A stretch of DNA of 64,000 bases from an uncultured Actinomycetes bacterium (GTDB lineage: Bacteria > Actinomycetota > Actinomycetes > Mycobacteriales > Mycobacteriaceae): assembly GCA_903877095.1 (NCBI GenBank), contig CAIRCP010000101.1:38412-102411 (forward strand), given 5' to 3'. Numbering within the stretch: the stretch's first letter is position 1; each line of letters begins with the position of its first letter. The notes beneath the pieces were generated by a model. It saw nothing but the letters and a program-made list of their open reading frames with translations. It was not told the origin of the DNA and made no database searches. Below are positions 22,384 to 31,634 of the stretch, one piece after another. Position numbers and translations under genes: made by a program.

Positions 22384-24453
22384 GTGAACGTCGTAGACGG
22401 CTCCCGGTTCGTGCTGCAGACACCCATGTCGAGCTACGTCTTCGCTTCGGACCCTGCCGGCCTGCTGCGCCATCTGCACTGGGGCCGGCCCATCCGCGAT
22501 GTCCGGCAGTTCGACGTACGCCCGCTGCCCGAAGTGTCCACCAACGATCCGGTGACCCACCTGACCCCGGAGGAGTACCCGGTACACGGCGGATTCCGTT
22601 ACGGCGAGACCTGTCTGCGCGTGGTCCTGCCGAACGGCAGCCGGGAACTCCGGATGGAGGTGACGGGCCACCGCGTCGACGACGACGTCCTCGTGGTGCA
22701 GCAGCGCGACGAGCAGGCCGGGATATCCATCGACCTGTGCTACCGCACGATCGACGATCTCGACCTGATCGAGCGCTGGGTGGTGTTGCGCAACAATGGA
22801 TCCCACGCCGTCACCGTCGAGAACTTCTCCTCCGGCCAACTACACATCCCCGCAACCGATCTGCGGTTCACCAATGTGCACGGCCACTGGAATGCCGAAC
22901 AACAGCAGTTCCGTCAGCAGGTCTCCTACGGCAAGCTCGTGATCGAGATGCGCCGGGGCACCTCGACGCACCATCACAACCCCTACCTGATTCTCGACCG
23001 CGACGCCGGTGAACACCACGGGGACGTCTGGTTCGCCGCACTGAACTATGGCGGCAATTTCAAAGGCGTGGTCGAGCAGACGCAGTACGGCGGCACGCTG
23101 GCCCAGATCGGTATCAACGACTACGACTTCGCGATCACGCTCGCGCCGGGCGCTGAGCTGGTGGCGCCGATCATGGTGATCGGCTACAGCTCAACGGGAT
23201 TCGCGAGCATGTCGCACCGGTTGCACGCGTACGGCCGGCGCCTGATGCGCGATCCCGCGCCCCGGCCGGTGCTGTACAACTCATGGGAGGCAGCGGCCTT
23301 CGACGTCAACGGCGAACAACAGGCCGCTCTGGCAGGCAAGGCGGCGGCTATCGGGGTCGAGCTTTTCGTGGTGGACGACGGGTGGTTCGGCCAGCGCCAC
23401 AGCATCAGCGACGGCCTGGGCGACTGGTACGTCAACCGGCAGAAGTTCCCGCAGGGTCTGCAGCCGCTGGTCGACGAGGTACACCGGCTCGGCATGAAGT
23501 TCGGGATTTGGTTCGAGCCCGAGGCGGTCAGTCCCCCAAGCAGGCTGATGGCCGAGCATCCCGACTGGATCTATTCGGTCCCCGGGCGGCCCAGCGAGTT
23601 GTCCCGCGAGCAGTATCTGCTCGACCTCAGCCGGCCGGACGTCGCCGAGCACGTCTTCGCTTCGGTGCACCACCTGGTGGCCGCGCACGGCATCGATTAC
23701 GTCAAGTGGGACGTCAACCGGCCGATCGCGCAGGCCGGGACGGACCGGTCGATCTGGAAGCGCCACTTCGACGCCCTCTACGACGTCGTGGACCGACTGC
23801 ACGCGGCCCACCCCGGGCTGCTCATCGAGGCCTGCGCCAGCGGCGGCGGGCGCATCGACTTCGGCACGCTGCGTCACTTCGACGACTTCTGGACCTCCGA
23901 CAACACCGATGCCTTTGAGCGCCTTGAGATTCAGCGCAGCTACTCCTTCGTCTACCCGGTCAAGGCGATGCGGGCATGGGTCACCGACGTTCCGAACTTC
24001 ATGTCCCGCAGGGTCATCCCGCTGCGCTTCAGATTCCACAGCGCGATGATGGGCAGCCTCGGCGTCGGGCTTGATCTCGACGCGGCCGACGAAGAGGAGC
24101 TCGCCGAGAGCGCCGCACACATCGCGCACTACACGCGGATCCGGGACGTGATCCAGGACGGCCGGTTGACCCGGCTGACTGTGCAGAGCAGCAACGACTA
24201 CCGGGCATTCCAGTACACCCTCGCCGATCGCACGGTCGTCTTCGTGTTCCTGCCGCAGACGAAGATCGGTTTTCACGGCGAAACCCCGCGGATCCGCCTG
24301 CACGGCCTCGATCCCGACACCGTTTACCGGTTGTCCGGTGATTTCATCGACCCGCCCGGCGACTTCTCCGGGGATTTTCTGATGAATCTCGGTGTGACCG
24401 TACGCATGACGGGCGATTATGCAAGCACAATTCTGGAGGTGAAGGGCACATGA
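22384..24453 (+). CDS. Alpha-galactosidase, glycoside hydrolase family 36
   Basis: VDDGWFGQRHSISDGLGDWYVNRQKFPQGLQPLVDEVHRLGMKFGIWFEPEAVSP, DYVKWDVNRPIAQAG (nucleophile), ACASGGGRIDFGTLRHFDDFWTSDNTDAFERLEIQ; GTG start inferred inside ORF 22297..24453. Confidence 0.93.
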   Translation: MNVVDGSRFVLQTPMSSYVFASDPAGLLRHLHWGRPIRDVRQFDVRPLPEVSTNDPVTHLTPEEYPVHGGFRYGETCLRVVLPNGSRELRMEVTGHRVDDDVLVVQQRDEQAGISIDLCYRTIDDLDLIERWVVLRNNGSHAVTVENFSSGQLHIPATDLRFTNVHGHWNAEQQQFRQQVSYGKLVIEMRRGTSTHHHNPYLILDRDAGEHHGDVWFAALNYGGNFKGVVEQTQYGGTLAQIGINDYDFAITLAPGAELVAPIMVIGYSSTGFASMSHRLHAYGRRLMRDPAPRPVLYNSWEAAAFDVNGEQQAALAGKAAAIGVELFVVDDGWFGQRHSISDGLGDWYVNRQKFPQGLQPLVDEVHRLGMKFGIWFEPEAVSPPSRLMAEHPDWIYSVPGRPSELSREQYLLDLSRPDVAEHVFASVHHLVAAHGIDYVKWDVNRPIAQAGTDRSIWKRHFDALYDVVDRLHAAHPGLLIEACASGGGRIDFGTLRHFDDFWTSDNTDAFERLEIQRSYSFVYPVKAMRAWVTDVPNFMSRRVIPLRFRFHSAMMGSLGVGLDLDAADEEELAESAAHIAHYTRIRDVIQDGRLTRLTVQSSNDYRAFQYTLADRTVVFVFLPQTKIGFHGETPRIRLHGLDPDTVYRLSGDFIDPPGDFSGDFLMNLGVTVRMTGDYASTILEVKGT

Positions 24454-25860
24454 GTGCACCGGAAGTGGCCGGCGCCGAGCCGGAGTCCTTGGAGCAGATC
24501 ATTGCTCCGTCGCATCGGCTCGCCTACGGGTTGGGCGCGCTCGGTAAAGACTTCGGCTGCGCCATCGTCTTTATCTACGCCACGTATTTCATGATCGACG
24601 TGGCGAAGGTACCGGCAGCGTTCGTCGGCGGCCTGATGCTCTTCGCGCGCATCTTCGACGCCTTCACCGATCCCGCGATGGGATTGGTCGTGGACAACAC
24701 CCGCGGTCGGTGGGGCAAGTTCCGGCCGTGGATCATCATCGGCGCAGTGGTGAACTCGCTGTTCATCGTCGCGCTGTTCACCGTGCCCAGCGGGGTGGAC
24801 CTGAAGGTGTACTTCACCGCGATCTTCATCTTGTGGGGGATCACCTACACGATGAACGACATCTCGTACTGGTCCATGCTGCCGACGCTGGCCACCGGCA
24901 AGCGCTCACGGGAGCGCCTTGCTTGTGATACCCAGGCTCTTTGCGGCCGCGGCCTGGTGGCTGCTGGGCACCTTCGGCATCCTCTTCGTCGAACGATTCC
25001 CGTCCGAGCGGGAGGGCTTTCAGAAGCTCGCCATCCTGATGGCGGTCCTGTTCGTCGTACTGAGTGCTGTCACTTCGGTTTTCGTGCGGTCCCTGGCGGC
25101 GCCTGATTCCGACGCCGAGAAGACCAGCATCAAGCGCATGTTCCAACTCATCCTCAAGAACGACCAACTGGTCGCGTTCCTCGGCTGCGTCGTCCTGTTC
25201 AACCTGATCATCCAAACCGCCGGCGGAATGATGCTGTTCTATTTCACCGATGTCGTGGAGAAGCAGAGCCTGTTCGCCGTCTGGCAGGGCTTCGGCGGGC
25301 TGACCCAGATGGCGGCGCTGTTGGCGCTGCCGTTCGTCGCCAAACGGCTGCCGCGGCAAGTGGTCTACGGAATCGCCTCGCTGCTGCCGATTATCGGCCT
25401 GGCCCTGCTGCTGCTGACCCGCACCAACACCGGGGCCGACGTGCCCATCGTGTCGGCGGCATCGATCATCTTCAACATCGGCGTCGGATTCTTCCTCGGT
25501 ATCTCGGTGGTGATGCTGGCCGATGTCGTGGACTACGGCCAGTACAAGATGGGCACCCGCAACGAGAGCATCGTGTTCTCGGTTCAGCCGATGCTGGTGA
25601 AGTTCGCGGCGGCGTTCGCCGGCGCGTTCGTCGGCTTCGGCTTGTCCATCGTCGGCAAGAATCCCGATCTGGCGGTTCAGTCCGCGAGCACCAAGGCGGG
25701 CATGACCTTCCTGACCATCGGCATCCCGATGATCGCCGCCGTCCTCGGCTGGATCATCTACCAGTGGAAGTTCAAGCTGAACGGCGCATTCCACGACGAG
25801 GTGATGCGTACCCTCGCCGCCAAGCGCGAGGTGCCCGGCGCCGGCGGCTACCCGGGCTGA
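24450..25860 (+). pseudogene. GPH-family (MelB/LacS-type) sugar:cation symporter, split by an apparent single-base frameshift near 24921
   Basis: Frame of 24450 encodes the N-terminal half (...NDISYWSMLPTLATGKRSRERL), then garbles; the C-terminal half continues in the +1 frame from 24919 (LLVIPRLFAAAAWWLLGTFGILFVERF...). Removing one base restores RERLLVIPRLFA, matching MelB REQLVPYPRFFA. Confidence 0.85.
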
Positions 25861-25889
25861 CTGAACTCCACGACAGGAAAGACACGGCC

Positions 25890-27860
25890 ATGCAACCGGA
25901 ACCGCCGACCATTCACTTCGGTGTGGATTACTACCCCGAACACTGGCCGGAATCGATGATGGACGACGATATGGCGCGCATTCGTGCCATGGGCGCCAAC
26001 ATCATTCGAATCGGCGAGTTCGCCTGGCACATGATGGAGCCCGTCGACGGGGAGTTCGATTTCTCGTTCTGGGACGACGTGGTCGCGCGGGCCAAGCCGC
26101 ACGGACTCGCGATCATGTTCGGCACCCCCACCGCCACCTTCCCCGCCTGGCTGGCCAAACAGCATCCCGAGATCCTGGGGGTCAGCCAGGACGGCCGCGT
26201 CCGCGGCTTCGGCGGACGCCGGCAGTACAGCTTCAATTCGGCTGTGTACCAGCAGTATTGCACCCGGCTGGTGACCCGTCTGGTCAGCCACTTCGCCGAC
26301 GAACCGGCGATCAAGTTCTGGCAGGTCGACAACGAGTGGGCCCACGAAGGCTCTGACGACGACTACTCGCCGGCGTCCCACGCCGACTTCCTGGTCTTCC
26401 TGGAGCGCAAGTACGGCACCGTCGACGCACTCAACGAGGCCTGGGGAACGATCTTCTGGGGGCAGACCTACAACGACTTCGACGAGATCCCGATGCCGGT
26501 CCACACCGTGACCACACACAATCCGGCGCTGAAGCTGGACTGGGCGCGGCACCGTTCACACTCGGTCAATACCTTTGCCGCACAGCAGGTTCAGGTGATT
26601 CGGGACCACATGGGCCCGCACCAGCAGGTAACCCACGACTACGCCGGCGGATTCTTCAACCGGTTCATGGACCATGCCGAGAACGCGGCCACGCTGGACT
26701 TCGCCTGCTACAACAACTATCCGGTGTGGGGCGGTTTGAAGGAACCACTGGAGGCTGGACAGATCGCCTTCACCCTCGACCTCGCCCGCGGCCTGCGCCA
26801 GGAGAACTTCTGGGTCACCGAGCAGATCATGGGCGCCCAGGGCCACGACGTCATCGGCTACCTGCCGCGCCCTGACCAGGCCAAGATGTGGGGCTATCAG
26901 GCTTTCGCCCATGGTTGTCGCAGCATGTTGTGGTTCCGGTGGCGCGGAATGACCCGCGGAGCCGAGCAGTACTGCTTCGGCATCATCGACCACGACAACC
27001 AGGCGCGGCGCAAGTACGACGAGGTCAAACGCACCATCGCCGAGTTGTCGCAATACGGCGATGTCTTCGACGCCCCGATCGAGGCGAAGGTCGCGGTGCT
27101 CTACGACTGGGACAACGTGTGGAGTTGGCGCGCGCAGCCGCAGAGCGTCATGTTCGACTTCGTCAACGAGGCGTTGCGGCTGTACCGGCCGTTCTACCGG
27201 CTGAACCTGCCGATCGACACCGTCCCGGCCGACCGCGACCTGAGTTCCTACGCCGTGGTGGCGCTGCCGGTGATGCAGATCATCGACGACGCACTGGCGG
27301 CGCGACTGCGTGACTTCGTGACGGGCGGCGGCGTTCTGGTCTGCTCGTTCCGCGCCGGCACGAAGGATCGGAACAACAACCTGCACCTGGGTCTGACCCT
27401 GCCCGGCCCGATCCGTGACCTGTGCGGGATCACCATCGACGTCGTGGAGTCACTACAGCCGGATCAGACCGTGCCGATCGCCGGTGTCGGACCCTACGAG
27501 GGAATCTCCGGGTCGTGCGACGTGTGGCGGGACCTGGTGATTCCCGAGGGCGCCGAAACCCTGTTCCGGTTCGCTGACCCACTCTTCAGCGACCGGGCGG
27601 TGATCAGCCGCAACCGGGTAGGCGCCGGACAGGTGATCTACGTGGCCGGCGGCGTTGACGCCGACACACTCGACCGGGTGGTCGGGGATCTGGTCGCCCA
27701 GGCCGGACTTGGGGGATTCCGCACCCCGGAGGGGCTCGAATGGTACGAGCGTTCCGGACCTGATCGGCGAATCGCATTGGCGCTCAACCACACCCATCAC
27801 CCAGTGAGTTTCCGGGGCTGCGATCTGGGGCCGTACGAGTCGCGGGTCGTGCAGCTGTGA
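25890..27860 (+). CDS. Beta-galactosidase, glycoside hydrolase family 42
   Basis: FGVDYYPEHWPESMMDDDMARIRAMGANIIRIGEFAWHMMEPVDGEFDFSFWDDVVA...KFWQVDNEWAHEGSDD (acid/base Glu); Trp-rich core; ATG at 25890. Confidence 0.95.
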   Translation: MQPEPPTIHFGVDYYPEHWPESMMDDDMARIRAMGANIIRIGEFAWHMMEPVDGEFDFSFWDDVVARAKPHGLAIMFGTPTATFPAWLAKQHPEILGVSQDGRVRGFGGRRQYSFNSAVYQQYCTRLVTRLVSHFADEPAIKFWQVDNEWAHEGSDDDYSPASHADFLVFLERKYGTVDALNEAWGTIFWGQTYNDFDEIPMPVHTVTTHNPALKLDWARHRSHSVNTFAAQQVQVIRDHMGPHQQVTHDYAGGFFNRFMDHAENAATLDFACYNNYPVWGGLKEPLEAGQIAFTLDLARGLRQENFWVTEQIMGAQGHDVIGYLPRPDQAKMWGYQAFAHGCRSMLWFRWRGMTRGAEQYCFGIIDHDNQARRKYDEVKRTIAELSQYGDVFDAPIEAKVAVLYDWDNVWSWRAQPQSVMFDFVNEALRLYRPFYRLNLPIDTVPADRDLSSYAVVALPVMQIIDDALAARLRDFVTGGGVLVCSFRAGTKDRNNNLHLGLTLPGPIRDLCGITIDVVESLQPDQTVPIAGVGPYEGISGSCDVWRDLVIPEGAETLFRFADPLFSDRAVISRNRVGAGQVIYVAGGVDADTLDRVVGDLVAQAGLGGFRTPEGLEWYERSGPDRRIALALNHTHHPVSFRGCDLGPYESRVVQL

Positions 27861-27891
27861 CGGCGTCACCGAACTGAGGAAGTGCGTAACA

Positions 27892-29034
27892 ATGCGGCTT
27901 TTCCAAGCGCCGGGCCGAGCGAATCTCATCGGCGACCACATCGACTACATGGGCGGCCTCGTCCTGCCCATGGCCATCGACCGCGGCACTTGGCTGTGGG
28001 TGCAGGAGCGTGACGACACCCTGATCCGTGGCAGCTCGGTGAACTTCCCCGAGTCCGGGACGATCGAGGTGGATATCAACGAGCCGGCCTACGACACAGC
28101 CAACGGCTGGACGAACTATCTGGTCGGTATGGCATACGCGCTGCGCCGGCACGGCGCGGATATTCCGCATGGCTTCGACGTCCGGGTGCGCGGTGATATC
28201 CCCAACGGAGCGGGGCTGAGCTCGTCGGCCTCCATCGAGTTGGCCTTCGGCGTCGCGCTCAACTCGTGGTGCGACCTCGGCTTCACCCCTACCCAACTCG
28301 CGCAGGCCGGGCAGGTGGCCGAGAACCAGTTCATCGGGGTTTCCAGCGGGATCATGGATCAGCTCATCATCGCCAATGGGCGCCGCGGATCGGCCCTGGC
28401 GATGGATTGCCAAACCCTGGAGACCTCCCCGGTGCCGATGCCCGCCGACGACGTGATCATCGTCGCGGATTCGCGAAAGCGCCGCGGACTGGTGGAAAGC
28501 GCGTACAACGAGCGGCGGGCCGCCGCGGAAGAGGCGCAGCGGCAACTCGGCGGCGGCCGGCTCGTCGACATCGCGCCGGAGGATCTCGATGCGGCGCTGG
28601 CCCGGCTGGACCCGGCGCTGCGCCGGCCGGCCCGGCACGTGGCCACCGAACAGCACCGCGTTCTGGAAGCGGTGGCGGCGCTGAAGGCCGGCGATGACGT
28701 ACGGATGGGCGAATTGATGCGGCAGTCGCACGAATCCCTGCGCGACGACTACCGAGTCACCGGAGCGGAACTCGACGCGCTGGCGTCCGTCGCGTGGGAG
28801 GCGCCGGGTTGCCTCGGGGCTCGCATGACCGGCGCCGGCTTCGGCGGCTGCACGGTCAATCTGGTCCGCGCCGATGCGGTCGATGCGTTCGTCGACTTCG
28901 TCGGCCCGCGCTACACCGAGGCGACGGGGCTCGATCCGCGTTTCTTCGTCGTGCGAGCCGATGACGGGGCCCGCGAGATCACCGACCCGGCGGAGTTGGC
29001 CGCCAATCCCGCACCGCCCTGGGAGCAAGGGTGA
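27892..29034 (+). CDS. galK: Galactokinase
   Basis: APGRANLIGDHIDYMGGLVLPMAIDRGTW, IPNGAGLSSSASIELAFG, MTGAGFGGCTVNLV (GHMP motifs). Confidence 0.96.
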   Translation: MRLFQAPGRANLIGDHIDYMGGLVLPMAIDRGTWLWVQERDDTLIRGSSVNFPESGTIEVDINEPAYDTANGWTNYLVGMAYALRRHGADIPHGFDVRVRGDIPNGAGLSSSASIELAFGVALNSWCDLGFTPTQLAQAGQVAENQFIGVSSGIMDQLIIANGRRGSALAMDCQTLETSPVPMPADDVIIVADSRKRRGLVESAYNERRAAAEEAQRQLGGGRLVDIAPEDLDAALARLDPALRRPARHVATEQHRVLEAVAALKAGDDVRMGELMRQSHESLRDDYRVTGAELDALASVAWEAPGCLGARMTGAGFGGCTVNLVRADAVDAFVDFVGPRYTEATGLDPRFFVVRADDGAREITDPAELAANPAPPWEQG

Positions 29035-30566
29035 TCGAGGCGGCTATCGGAAACCTGATCGACTACGGCGTCAAGCAGGGGCTGATCGCCGATGGGGACC
29101 GCGCCTACGTCCGCAACCGCATCATCGAAGTGCTGCAGATCGAGGACTACGACCTCGCCGCTGAGAAGTCGGACTGCGCGACGTCGGACTGCGCGACACC
29201 GGACGCTGCCGACACCCCGATCGACGAACTGCTCGCTCCAATCCTCGAGTACGGCGTCGCCACCGGGCTCATCGAGCCGGACACCATCACCGAGCGTGAT
29301 CTGTGGGACACCGCCGTCATGGGCGCCTTCGTCATGCATCCTTCGGTGATCTCACAGCGGTTCTGGACGCTGTACCAGCAGGACCCGGCTGAGGCCACGG
29401 ATTACTTTCACCATCTGTCGGTCGCGAGCAACTACGTCCGCACCGGGCGTACCGCGCGGGACATCTCCTGGAAGCAGGACACCGGGTACGGCCGGATGGA
29501 CATCACCATCAACCTGTCCAAGCCGGAGAAGGATCCGCGCGATATCGCCAAGGCGGCCAAGAAGATCCGCGTCCCCGGCCAGCAGCCGTATCCCGCGAAC
29601 CTTCTGGTCCGGGACAATGAGGGCTATCCCGGACGCGGCGGTCATCCGGCCCGGCAGAATCTGCGTCTCATCCCGATAGCACTCGGCGGCGAACGCTGGT
29701 TTCTGCAGTACTCCCCCTACGAGTATTACGACGAGCACGCCATCGTGCTGAGCGAGGCGGCCCGGCCGATGAAAATCGACGGCGCCGCCTTCGCGCGGCT
29801 GGCCGATTTCGTGGAAACGATCCCGCACTACTTCGTCGGATCCAATGCCGATCTGCCGATCGTCGGCGGCTCGATCCTCAGTCAGGACCACTTCCAGGGC
29901 GGCGCTTACCAATTCGCGCTCGACCGCGCGGCCGTGGATGCCGCTTGGGATCTCGATGGGGTGAGCGTGGAAGTCCTGCGCTGGCCGCTGTCGGTGCTGC
30001 GGTTGCGCGGGCCACGCGCACAGGTGCTGGACCGGGCGACCGAACTGCTGGCCGCCTGGCGGGATTATTCCGACCCGGAGCACGACGTCCTGGCCTATAC
30101 CGGCGAGACCCCGCACAACACGATCACGCCCATCGCGCGGCTCGTCGACGGCCAGCTGCAGTTGACCCTGTGCCTGCGGAACAACCGCACCACGGCCGAG
30201 CATCCAGACGGGATCTTCCACCCGCATGCCGAGATCCACCCGATCAAGCGGGAGAACATCGGACTGATCGAGGCCATGGGTCTGGCCGTCCTGCCCGCCC
30301 GGCTGGAGACCGAACTGGAGCAGGTCGCCTCAGCACTGATGACGGGATCGGAACTGCCGCAAGACATGTCGGCTCACCAACCAATGCTCGACAGCCTCCG
30401 CGCACGCCATGCCGGGCTGGGCACCATGGCCGAGGCCGTCACGGCCGTCCGACTGGAGGCGGGGAACTTCTTCGTACGGGGGTTAGAGCATTGCGGAGTT
30501 TTCGGCGACGATCCCGTCGGCGGCTGCCGGAGGTTTCTGACCACCCTTGGCTGGATAGCTTCGTGA
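29031..30566 (+). CDS. galT: UTP-hexose-1-phosphate uridylyltransferase, class II (Gram-positive type) GalT
   Basis: YQQDPAEATDYFHHLSVASNYVRTGRTARDISWKQDTGYGRMDITINLSKPEKDP..., PHYFVGSNADLPIVGGSILSQDHFQGG; GTGA overlap with galK. Confidence 0.93.
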   Translation: MIEAAIGNLIDYGVKQGLIADGDRAYVRNRIIEVLQIEDYDLAAEKSDCATSDCATPDAADTPIDELLAPILEYGVATGLIEPDTITERDLWDTAVMGAFVMHPSVISQRFWTLYQQDPAEATDYFHHLSVASNYVRTGRTARDISWKQDTGYGRMDITINLSKPEKDPRDIAKAAKKIRVPGQQPYPANLLVRDNEGYPGRGGHPARQNLRLIPIALGGERWFLQYSPYEYYDEHAIVLSEAARPMKIDGAAFARLADFVETIPHYFVGSNADLPIVGGSILSQDHFQGGAYQFALDRAAVDAAWDLDGVSVEVLRWPLSVLRLRGPRAQVLDRATELLAAWRDYSDPEHDVLAYTGETPHNTITPIARLVDGQLQLTLCLRNNRTTAEHPDGIFHPHAEIHPIKRENIGLIEAMGLAVLPARLETELEQVASALMTGSELPQDMSAHQPMLDSLRARHAGLGTMAEAVTAVRLEAGNFFVRGLEHCGVFGDDPVGGCRRFLTTLGWIAS

Positions 30567-30592
30567 CGCCGACCGAATTCGAGGAGTGATCC

Positions 30593-31609
30593 ATGGCAGT
30601 ACTCGTCACCGGCGGGGCCGGTTACATCGGCAGCCACACCGTCGTGCAACTCATCGAGGCCGGTCTCGACCCGATCATCATCGACAACTTCTCCAACGCC
30701 AAGCACAGCGTGCTGGACCGGATCGCGGAGATCACCGGCACCCGGCCTGAGCACGTCGACGGCGACGTCCGCGACCGCTCGCTGCTCGACGGGCTGTTCG
30801 CCGACTACGACATCGAGTCGGTCATCCACTTCGCCGGGAAGAAGGCCGTCGGGGAATCCGTGGCGATGCCGGTGGACTACTACGACAACAACGTCAGTGG
30901 AACGATCGTCCTGATCGAGGCGATGCTCGAGGCGGACGTGCGCACCATCGTTTTCAGTTCGTCGGCCACCGTCTACGGCGACCCGGCGTCGGTTCCGATC
31001 CGGGAGGACTTTCCCGTCGGGGCGACGAATCCGTACGGGCACACCAAGCTGATGGTTGAGCAGATCCTGTCCGACGTGACCGTCGCCCACGACGACTGGT
31101 CGGTCTGCCTGCTGCGGTATTTCAATCCGGTCGGGGCACACGAGAGCGGACGCATCGGCGAGGATCCCTCCGGCATACCGAACAACCTGATGCCTTTCGT
31201 CGCGCAGGTGGCGGTCGGGCGGCGGGCTCACCTCGACGTGTTCGGTGGCGACTACCCGACGCCGGACGGCACCGGCGTTCGCGACTACATCCACGTCGTC
31301 GACCTCGCCGAGGGCCACCTCGCGGCGCTGCGCCACGCCGCCGGGCGACCCGGCCGCCACGTGTTCAACCTCGGCACCGGCACCGGCACCAGCGTGCTGG
31401 AACTTGTGCACGCCTTCGGGCAGGCCGCCGGTTCCCCGATTCCCTACCAGATCGTCGATCGCCGGCCGGGTGACATCGCGCAGTGCTGGGCCGACCCGTC
31501 ACGGGCCGCCGAGGTGCTCGGCTGGCGAGCCCGGCGAACCATCGAGGACATGACGTCCTCGACGTGGAAATGGCAGACGATGAACCCGAACGGCTACCCC
31601 GCCAAGTAG
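30593..31609 (+). CDS. galE: UDP-glucose 4-epimerase
   Basis: [37 protein letters not shown]...; [35 protein letters not shown] gaggag. Confidence 0.96.
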   Translation: MAVLVTGGAGYIGSHTVVQLIEAGLDPIIIDNFSNAKHSVLDRIAEITGTRPEHVDGDVRDRSLLDGLFADYDIESVIHFAGKKAVGESVAMPVDYYDNNVSGTIVLIEAMLEADVRTIVFSSSATVYGDPASVPIREDFPVGATNPYGHTKLMVEQILSDVTVAHDDWSVCLLRYFNPVGAHESGRIGEDPSGIPNNLMPFVAQVAVGRRAHLDVFGGDYPTPDGTGVRDYIHVVDLAEGHLAALRHAAGRPGRHVFNLGTGTGTSVLELVHAFGQAAGSPIPYQIVDRRPGDIAQCWADPSRAAEVLGWRARRTIEDMTSSTWKWQTMNPNGYPAK

Positions 31610-31634
31610 TGAACCCGAACGGCGGCAACGTCTT

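Noticed and set aside
24918-24927. Programmed +1 ribosomal frameshift in the GPH permease
   Set aside because: CTTGCTT only loosely resembles known +1 sites, no stop codon in the A-site and no stimulatory element seen; mutation or assembly error is simpler. Kept only as an alternative.
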